This document shows positions 56,445 to 64,000 of a DNA stretch of 64,000 nucleotides, piece after piece (position 1 is the first letter of the stretch; the number at the start of each line of letters is the position of its first letter). The notes beneath the pieces are model-generated. The model did no database searches. It was not told the DNA's origin and saw nothing but the letters and a program-made list of their open reading frames with translations. The stretch lies in NCBI GenBank assembly GCA_003290165.1, contig QNQO01002090.1:62001-126000 (forward strand). The letters run 5' to 3'. The translations under genes were made by a program, and so were the position numbers. The DNA comes from Berberis thunbergii (lineage: Eukaryota; Streptophyta; Magnoliopsida; Ranunculales; Berberidaceae).

Positions 56445-57318
56445 TTATAGTTGTGGCATAACACCAAAATCTCCACCATCTTGTACTCTTCTTTGATGAT
56501 GATGATGATGATGTTGGTGGTGGTGATATTGTTGTTTTGATTCTGCATTATCAACTGAACCTATTTGTTTAGTCTGAATTGGTAGGCTTATTGACAGCTC
56601 CAAATTCAGGTCGGGTAACTGTGATGGTTCTCTTTGTAGCAGTTGTGTTTGGTGTTGATGTGGTGGTGGTGGTGGTGGTGAGTGATTTTCTTCTGTTGTG
56701 CCACTGCCACTGTTTGCTTGATCGACCACCACCAATTTTGGTACCCTCCAATTATTCACTTTCACTGTGTTGATTGTGGTGATGTTGTTGTTGGTATTGT
56801 TCATGGGTCGATGTGTTTGAGGATCTAATCCTTGATTCATTAACTTTCGCTTAATGTGTGTGTTCCAGTGGTTCTTGATTTCGTTATCTGTTCTTCCTGG
56901 TAGTCTTCCTGCTATTAGAGACCACCTGAAATCCAAAAACGAGGATTTTTAAAAAAAAAACATGAGAGTAACTGTTTGAATAAATTCCCCAAAGAGAAAA
57001 AAAAAATACAAGAAACAAAACTATTTGAAGAAATTCTTGAAAGAGAAAAACTTACTTGTTGCCTAACAAGCTATGGAGTTTAATAATGAGCTCATCTTCT
57101 TCTTCAGAGAAATTGCCCCTTTTGAGATCAGGACGCAGGTAATTAATCCATCTGAGTCTACAACTCTTACCACATCGAAGTAAACCTGCAGCTTTGGGGA
57201 GAGATCTCCAGCACCCTTCACCATGAGTTCTAATATAGTTGATGAGGCGTTGGTCTTCTTCTTTGGTCCAAGCACCTTTGTTTGTATGAGCTTTCTCACA
57301 GCATGGTGAACGACCCAT
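56445..57318 (-). CDS. Subgroup-4 R2R3-MYB transcriptional repressor
   Basis: Nuclear DNA-binding repressor; subgroup 4 (AtMYB4/MYB308 type) usually represses phenylpropanoid genes. Exons 57318-57056 and 56925-56445; intron 56926-57055 with GT-AG; 247 residues. '[20 protein letters not shown]' starts R2. R3 follows with '[20 protein letters not shown]' then R, matching the bHLH-binding pattern [DE]Lx2[RK]x3Lx6Lx3R. C-terminal to it are 'GLDPQTHRP' (C1 motif) and the EAR repression motif '[13 protein letters not shown]'. The tail has a His run coded by an ATG/CAT microsatellite. The subgroup's Cys-rich finger-like motif is present at 56369-56422 ('VCLCCNLGFD...KKVCDC') but one frame away, after the stop at 56445; a single extra base would explain this. 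The repressor core is intact. Confidence 0.92.
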
Positions 57319-57944
57319 TTTTTTGAAATGTGTTTTGATAGATAGAATAGTAAGAAGAAGAGAGACTTTAAATCAAAAACAACTCAAACAAGATTGTTAT
57401 ATTTTAAAGTGTGGGTTTGTATGTTTAGAGAGAATGAGAAAAATGGAAGGTATGGGTTTGAAGATTGAAGATTGAAGAAGGAAGCATAATTGAATTGGAT
57501 CCTTTTTAAGGGGGAGTGTTTGACCTAGTTGGTGACAAAGATGAGTGGTTACAAATTGGATCATGGGATGTAAAGATGGAGAGATGGGATTGGTAGATTG
57601 TTTGTTTGGATCTTCTACTTCCATAAGTTATTTGGACAAGTTGCTAATTACTTCATCTTTTGGATGGATGGTTAGAATTCTAGTGAGAAATTGGACATGA
57701 TTGCTTCAATTTTGGAGTGATTAGCAAATAGTTATTTGGCCATTTTTTAGGTTGATGGTTAAGTTTGGTGAAATACAGTTGATGGTTAGTGATAAGATGA
57801 TGATCACAATCCATATTGCGTAGCCACCAGCAATTTGTTCATGTGTATGATGCTCGCGTAGGGATAGCAGGCATTGACTATGTTAGTTCACGTCTTTGGT
57901 CATCTAAGTTCATTTTCATATGTCGTTTATACTTTGCGTTACAC
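57319..57944 (-). promoter_or_regulatory. Upstream region of the MYB gene
   Basis: A TATA-like 'aaaatataac' on the minus strand lies about 70-80 bp before the ATG (57388-57400). 'caccaact' at about 57528 resembles a MYB-binding AC element, which would fit autoregulation, but a match this short is weak evidence. Confidence 0.35.
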
Positions 57945-57952
57945 CTAATTAC

Positions 57953-58089
57953 TTTTTTTTTTAAGGCGAGTTAGGTTTTCAGGATCTCATAATCTATCAA
58001 AGATCAGAATTGATCAACACATCATAAATTGATAAACATGTCACCGATTGAATTCAAACTCATGACCACATGGTACCATTCGCAAAACT
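57953..58089 (-). mobile_element. SINE, 5'-truncated, same family as 55357-55532
   Basis: Ends on the minus strand with 'gatcctgaaaacctaactcg' and an A-run, paralleling the first SINE. Target duplication 'ctaattac' at 57945-57952 and 58090-58097. The 5' part with the A box is missing or too diverged; a B-box-like 'gagtttgaattc' remains. Confidence 0.82.
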
Positions 58090-58099
58090 CTAATTACTT

Positions 58100-59447
58100 T
58101 TTGTTTATAATACTCAAATGCTAGTAGTTTCTTTGTCTAACAAGTGTAAAAAAAATTATGCTCAAAACAAGTAGTTTTCAAATTGTTCTCTCAGTGACTT
58201 TCTAGGGATTATAATACACATACAAAAGCTAGTAGTTTGTCTAACATGTATAAAAAAAAAACCGTAATTATGTCAAAAGAAGTTGTTTTAACTTCATTAT
58301 AACTAAATGCGACTTAATTATTAGTATAAGCCTGATTAACGCACTCAGCTGCCCTTCAAGATTAGTGTATGATATAAACCTAACCAAATAGCCACTTATA
58401 GTTTGATCTCTCCCCAAAAACTAGTGTCTTATGTTATATAACTCATCCATCCATGATTGAAATTGCATTATTTCAAACATCGAATATGAATGATTGGAGA
58501 GTCACGCGCTAAGTATTCCATATTATATCTCAATCCAAATGTATATATCATTGATAGGTCTCAAAACGCTTCGTCTCTATCCATTTGTCCCATAGATGCC
58601 GACTATCACAATCCAACACATGACATCACATGAGTGGGCCTAATTTTCATGTTAATTTAGGTTTACGGGTTGTATTGCTAGAATATTAGAAGGGATAAAA
58701 GAAAAAATTATTGGTTTGGTGGCCAACCAATGTGCCTTCCCTAGCGCTAGGGGTCTGGCTCTCTAGATAAGCTATTAAAAAGACAAAAACACCACACCTC
58801 ATATTGTGGAAGGGCAAGTTGGTTGGCCTTTATTTTGGTCCTCCCATTTGCCAAATCTCATATCCTTTTAGGCTTTTGTATTGGTTCATGAGTGTAGGCT
58901 TTTTTGTAGGCTTTGTTTTTTCCCTAGATTCTTTTGACTAGAATGCCAATCTCACACATTGTTCTACCTGGAAGATTTAGATGTTGGGGATTCAAATTTT
59001 AGGGTTTAATCAATCAACAATGATAGTCAACTTTGAAGGGAACATTTGCATCTTTCATAAAATAAGAGATACCAGACATTACACACCTTAGGATTTAGGG
59101 TTTCCTTAAGTGTTCATTGCGATACGAGATATGACATTGACAATGGTATGGAAAATTTTGTGGTTGTGGGAGGGTTTGATCAATTATCCATTGCGGTAGG
59201 GCTAAGATATTCGTCAAGGGTTCGTGAAGTGGCATACCATGAGGCCAAGTCGACCTTTTCGCTATTAAGAGATAGAAAAATGTTATAAACACATTAACTA
59301 AATTTAATGGTTTACCGACATCTGTTGCAAATATAAATAGTTTACAGAATTAATTCCGGAATAAAAGATGTTTCAATTGTCGACATTTTACATAGTAAAA
59401 TCAGTTCTATATAATATAATTTGAATGTTTTATAACCTCCATGTCAG
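58100..59447. other. Spacer without recognised genes
   Basis: No credible gene. 58735-58770 ('agcgctaggggtctggctct') resembles short pieces near 30434 and 30505, perhaps a dispersed MITE end. Confidence 0.45.
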
Positions 59448-59612
59448 TGAGGTTAGGGAATTATGTTTTGCAATCAGGATGATGTGGCATTATCAGAGAA
59501 TTTTTTTACAACCTCAAAATACACATAAACACTTTGAAGATTTCATCATTTTTTTAAGATCCCACGTTACCTCCTGATTGCAAAACCTAGCTGTAAAAAC
59601 CTAGCCTCACTC
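59448..59612. mobile_element. Small MITE (AATCAGGTTTT family), copy 2
   Basis: Ends 'gtgaggttaggg' and 'cctagcctcac' are inverted. 'ttttgcaatcaggatgatgt' is mirrored by 'acctcctgattgcaaaacct'; the middle has 'caaaatacacataaacactt'. About 165 bp, no ORF. Confidence 0.78.
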
Positions 59613-60019
59613 TATGTAGAATTCAAGTCCAATGGAGACCGGAAATTGTGCAAAAAAGAATAATAAATGGAAATTAAGAAGAAAAAAAATCAAATCAAAA
59701 TAAGATTCTGTGGTGTGTTAGGTGAGAATTAGAGATCACAAACAAGAGAGTCAAAATCCCATTTTATTAGGGTTGAAATTTTTTTTTGGCATTGCTGTAG
59801 AAATAAGTTTTAAACATTTTGGTCCAATCACAAGTAACTTTACTCATATTCTATGGAATAATCTCAGAACATTAGAGTCTATTCAAATATCTCAAATTTT
59901 GACCTCGAGTACACCAAAAAGACTGATTTTTTTATGCATTCATCCAAAATAAATTGCGTGGATTGTGGGTCAAAGATGGCTTTTGGGGCTGTTAAAACAT
60001 GGGTCTTTTGTGATCAGAT
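59613..60019. other. Spacer without recognised genes
   Basis: Nothing assignable. Confidence 0.45.
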
Positions 60020-60180
60020 GAATTTAGGTTTTGTAAGATGCATGTCATACAACCAGGATGGTTTAGCATCATCACAGAAGGCCTTTTTTTATAATCTTGA
60101 AATACACATAAACACTTTAAAATTTTCATTATTCCTTCAACGCGCCACCCTGACTGAAAAACCTGGTTTCCTAGTATTTT
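60020..60180. mobile_element. Small MITE (AATCAGGTTTT family), copy 3
   Basis: Has the family middle 'gaaatacacataaacacttt' and mirrored ends ('taggttttgtaagatgc' against 'gactgaaaaacctggtttcc'). More diverged than copy 2. Confidence 0.65.
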
Positions 60181-60609
60181 CAGCTTATTTTGTCATTAAT
60201 CCCAGATTTTCATTTGGTACATCGAAAATCCATCGTGATAGAATCAGGCACGAAACCTTATAGCGACAACCTACCATTATTTTTATTATTTTGTAGTTGT
60301 TTTCATTTTCATATTACCAATGAGGTTTATTTTTCGTGTTGAAGTCGATCAAAGGGTTCATGATTAAAATTGAGCAGGACTTCTAATTCACAGGCAAATC
60401 CCAGACGAATAAGAGAATTCAACAAAACTGCTCTAAAACAAAGATTCAGACAATGGGGAAAATCTCAGAAACGTTGTGAACTCGTCATTCTGGAATTATA
60501 TGCTTCACAAAAGTTAAAATAGGCATAGCAGAACATACTGATACTTTGTACAAGGGAGACCGTGATGCTTTTATTTCCACTGTGCAATGACCGCAGCAAA
60601 AAAAAAAGT

Positions 60610-62481
60610 CTAATCCTCGTCCTCAGTCTCCTCATCATCATCATCATCATCGTCGTCATCATCATCATCACCACGATCCTCTTCTGTTTCCTCACTGTCT
60701 TCATCCTCGTACCTATCTTTGGCAGCCCATTGCTGCTTCACTAGATTCAAATTCACAGGAGTAACAGTTGACCCTTTCCGCTGTGCCATCTTAGCTGGTG
60801 GTGTCAACTTTGAGACCATCTGGGGTTTACTTCGTTTCTGAGCTTTTCCATTTGCACTTTTTCCGTGATATCCATCTTGGTCACTGCCCTCATCCATATC
60901 ATATTGTTCAGGAGCATTTTTCCCATTCTCTTCTGGGTTATACCCAGGATGTTCTTTTCTTAAATGAAGGTTCAACTTGTATTCATGGATGTACGCTTTC
61001 CCACATCCTTCAAAGGGGCAAGCATAAGGCCGGTCTGAGGAAGCCGAGGTATACACTGGCGGAGGAGGTTTCGGAGCAACCGGTGTTTTCTCTGATGGTG
61101 GTGTATGCTTGATTATCTCCATTGGCCCATGCTACAAAAATCACAAAAATATTTCATTTAAAATTCACAATACATGCTTGGAGCACCAAAGCACAGACTG
61201 GTAAAGCAGGAGACGTGAATCAAATATCCTATTGGCAAACATCAACTGATAGAAATCCTAAAAACCAAAAAGTGATGAAAATAGATGCAGTTTTTGGCTT
61301 AACACAAAGGAGAAGAATTTGCCTCAAGTCAAGCTATACGAGGGTTCACAGCTAAGTGTATTGAGATTGTACTGTGCAGCACTCTTGAAAAGGTGTACGA
61401 AAGCACCACCAGGATATATTGGTATTCATAGAGCAACAAGGTATTCTTATTGTCGAACTACACCTTAGTGTCATGCTTAGTTAAAGGTGGATTAGATACA
61501 CTGAAGTTTTGTTGAAACCCTTGAGATGGTTAAAAAATCCACATTTTTAGTATAGATGATATATAAGAGGGGGAGGGGGAGGGGGCGAATCATACTAGGA
61601 CCCAAAAAAAGAATGTCAAGATCCTTTATTTTCAACTACTACTAAGTTGACAAACTGATTACAGGGTATGTTGTCATATCAACTACTTTCTCTTTTGGAG
61701 GTGAAAGCAAGTAAAACATCAAAGCCAGAAGTCCATTAAAAGCTGAATACACCAGAACAGTTAATAAATTGCATTCACGAAGCAATATGCTGAACTGAGT
61801 GCACCCCACTCTCTCATAAATCCTAAAAGGGACCAAATCTTTGATGCAGTACGTTGAATTTCAGATTCCAAATCTAGGACCTTACATATTATAAAGTATT
61901 GGTAGATGTATCACTCATGGCTACAGGGACTAAAGGTACATACAAATAGCTACTGTTTAATTCAGATTACCAAAGGACTGAAGGTGTAACTTCTCAACTG
62001 ATAAATTAGGACCAAGACCTAATATGAGGTAGAACAGAGTAATATTTTAAGATACATACAAATAGCTACTGTTTAATTCAGATTACTTCATGAATGGAGT
62101 ATTGCTTATTGCTCAAGTGTGTCCAAGACATGTACCCAAGGCACAAAATTTTCAAATTTGGCACATGAAGTATTTTAGGGATATATATCACAGTATTTTC
62201 TGCCCATGTAATTGATTGAGAAAAAAACACGTTGCATTCTCATGAAAGTGGAATCTAGAGTTGTTCTTTTGAAGAATAAGTGGATCATAATCTACAAGCA
62301 TAACAATAAAATGGGATTGACAGGTAATAGCACCAACCTTTTCATGGTGAGCTTTGATGTGAGTTTTTAACTTGTACTCGTGAGCATATCTCTTCCCACA
62401 ATCTGGATATGGGCAAATATGATAATTTTCTTGTGAGTGCGTCCGCATATGAGCCCTCAAGTTAAAGTCCAGAGAGAAAGC
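60610..62481 (-). CDS. YY1: YY1-type C2H2 zinc-finger transcription factor (3' part)
   Basis: Plant homologue of YY1, a nuclear C2H2 DNA-binding regulator (Arabidopsis At4g06634, from memory). Two exons are visible on the minus strand: 62481-62338 (starts 'AFSLDFNLRAHMRTH', end of one finger, then the finger 'CPYPDCGKRYAHEYKL...H') and 61131-60610 (the finger 'CPFEGCGKAYIHEYKLNLHL', with its last His in 'RKEHPG'). Then come 'EGSDQDGYHGKSANGKAQKR', a basic stretch, and a very acidic tail with about 12 Asp in a row, ending 'EETEDED' at the stop 60610-60612. The intron 61132-62337 has GT-AG borders. Earlier exons (start codon, first fingers) are not found before the window edge, so the gene continues beyond 64000. 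Fingers have all Cys and His; likely functional. Confidence 0.9.
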
Positions 62482-62766
62482 CTGCACTTCATGGCGCTTC
62501 CAAATTAGTAGTGTATGGGAAAACATTTTATAAGAAATGAGGAACATAATGATGATAGAACTGAAAATAGACATGATAGTTCTGTGAATGATGATAATGA
62601 ACATAAGGGACAAATAATTAAACAAAATAGAGAATGCAGAGAAGTGTCAGAAAAGGAACAAAGAAAACAAAAGTCATTCAATAATGATAAATCTAAATGA
62701 AGTTCATTTTTTTTATTTTAGGATTGAAATGTGCACAAGTTGTCAGTTGTGGAAAAAAAAAGTCTA
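62482..62766 (-). other. YY1 intron sequence
   Basis: AT-rich, no coding content; lies 5' of the exon at 62481 on the gene strand, so probably intron. Confidence 0.5.
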
Positions 62767-62774
62767 GTCAACAA

Positions 62775-63241
62775 TAGGAGTGGGCATCCCATCTCGCCAA
62801 TTGCTCGATGTTGAAAGGTACAAACTATTGGAGACCAAATAGCCTTTGGCCAGTGTAGCTGATACGCGTTTATAATAAGTGTTCATAATAAGTTTACTAG
62901 TCATATAATAATCAAAACCTCTCAAATGGGTTTATAAAATTTAACTCTTGTGCTACCCAAAAATTGGTAATTGAGGGACAAAAGAGGCATTTTAACCGCA
63001 CATTTATAGTAGCCAGTAAACACTAACTAAAACCTCTCCAATGGGTTTATAAAACTTTTGGGGATGAACTACAATAGTGGTAAGACATGCTCATCCCGCC
63101 CCGTCCCGTCCTGTCCCGAACTCATCTAGGATAGGACGAGGTCATAATGAAGTCTATCCCGTCTCAATCCCATCTTGAAGATAAAGCAACAGGATGAGAT
63201 CGGAATGAGGTTCATCCCGTCTTGTCCTGTGCCCACCCCTA
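62775..63241. mobile_element. hAT-type CATCCC MITE (copy 3), in the presumed YY1 intron
   Basis: Ends 'taggagtgggcatccc' and 'tgtgcccacccct' plus A. Flanks 'gtcaacaa' (62767-62774) and 'gtcaaaaa' (63242-63249) differ at one base. Its centre (about 62810-63080) is unlike the copy at 19429 and may be another, unresolved insertion. Confidence 0.8.
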
Positions 63242-63249
63242 GTCAAAAA

Positions 63250-63700
63250 TTTTAGGCATTCTTGGTGTCTGTTTACACCACTTAAAATCTTGTTTGTTTA
63301 CTAGCACTTATAAATCTTTAACGGCTATAAATGCCTTGATTTCTATAAGCACCAGAGGTAATACTTATAACCACTTATAAGGTAGTTTTTGTTTCCATTA
63401 AGAACTAAGAAGGTTGACTTCTAATTAGAGTGAGAATTCTCATTAAGAAGTAAGGAGATTGCTTACTCGAGTTGGAACTTTGGAAGTTTGCTTCTAATTA
63501 GAAGAAAAACAAACGCCGCCCAAGTCTCAACCAATTGTAAATAGCAAACCACTGATAAGTGATGCAAACAAACACCCCTTAAGTCTCACCTTGAGTAAGC
63601 CTTTCCCAGTTTTAGAAAAATTGCATGTTAACAATTGGGATTAATGATGGCTTTGCCAAAACCCACCATCCCCCACTCCGTTTGGATCCATAGTTTCAGT
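63250..63700. other. Spacer, probably YY1 intron
   Basis: No exon-like frame found. A loose inverted similarity between 'acttataaatctttaacgg' and nearby 'ccgcccaagtctc..aacaccccttaag' suggests a decayed MITE, but I cannot support one. Confidence 0.4.
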
Positions 63701-63705
63701 AATTA

Positions 63706-63962
<257 letters not shown>

Positions 63963-64000
63963 TTTTGTTCTTCATGATTAACATAGCAGCTTGGTGTATT

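Noticed and set aside
28656..57318. Possible phenylpropanoid gene cluster (PLR, BAHD, MYB)
   Set aside because: BAHD is dead, MYB is about 27 kb away across transposons, and nothing shows co-regulation; chance proximity is the simpler reading.

Overview
This is nuclear DNA of a flowering plant, almost certainly a eudicot. Genes carry GT-AG introns and lie far apart in AT-rich DNA. Recognisable products include a P-class PPR protein, a subgroup-4 R2R3-MYB, a plant YY1 zinc-finger protein, a pinoresinol-lariciresinol-reductase-type enzyme and a BAHD acyltransferase. Most of the window is transposon-derived and deeply nested. All identities come from reading translations and remembered family motifs; no database was searched.

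Layout. 1-4985: a degenerate ~165-bp satellite-like array in two opposite orientations, separated by a 1.73-kb MULE. 5000-10400: a decayed Ty1/copia element (gag, protease, integrase) split by a solo LTR that itself carries a hAT MITE, and cut off on the right by a MULE fragment. 10400-15400: a PPR gene with two apparent single-base frameshifts. 16100-18850: a ribosomal protein L10 pseudogene that still has introns, plus an F-box relic on the other strand. 19265-30253: two copies of a PLR-like gene start sharing an upstream MITE (the first truncated, the second an apparently intact four-exon gene). Between them lies a BAHD gene split by a hAT element and by a compound insertion that carries a methyltransferase gene fragment, which in turn contains a LINE tail. 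31130-37150: a near-complete, decayed L1-type LINE on the minus strand with a minisatellite leader. 38961-48546: four related LTR copies head to tail, with nested LINE, hAT, CACTA and MULE insertions. 50630-52935: a CACTA element with two 5' ends and a nested SINE. 55357-64000: two SINEs, a small MITE family, the MYB gene, the 3' part of the YY1 gene and a long AAT microsatellite.

The probable functional genes are PLR (lignan pathway), MYB (phenylpropanoid-type repressor), YY1 (3' part only) and possibly PPR. PLR, BAHD and subgroup-4 MYB proteins all belong broadly to phenylpropanoid metabolism, but nothing here shows co-regulation and I do not call a cluster. The strongest results are insertions confirmed by exact target-site duplications and by restored reading frames: the solo LTR in copia, the LINE in the methyltransferase fragment, hAT inside a MITE, the MULE with a 9-bp duplication, CACTA elements with 3-bp duplications, and SINEs. 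I found no CRISPR, tRNA or rRNA gene and no convincing novel enzymatic system.
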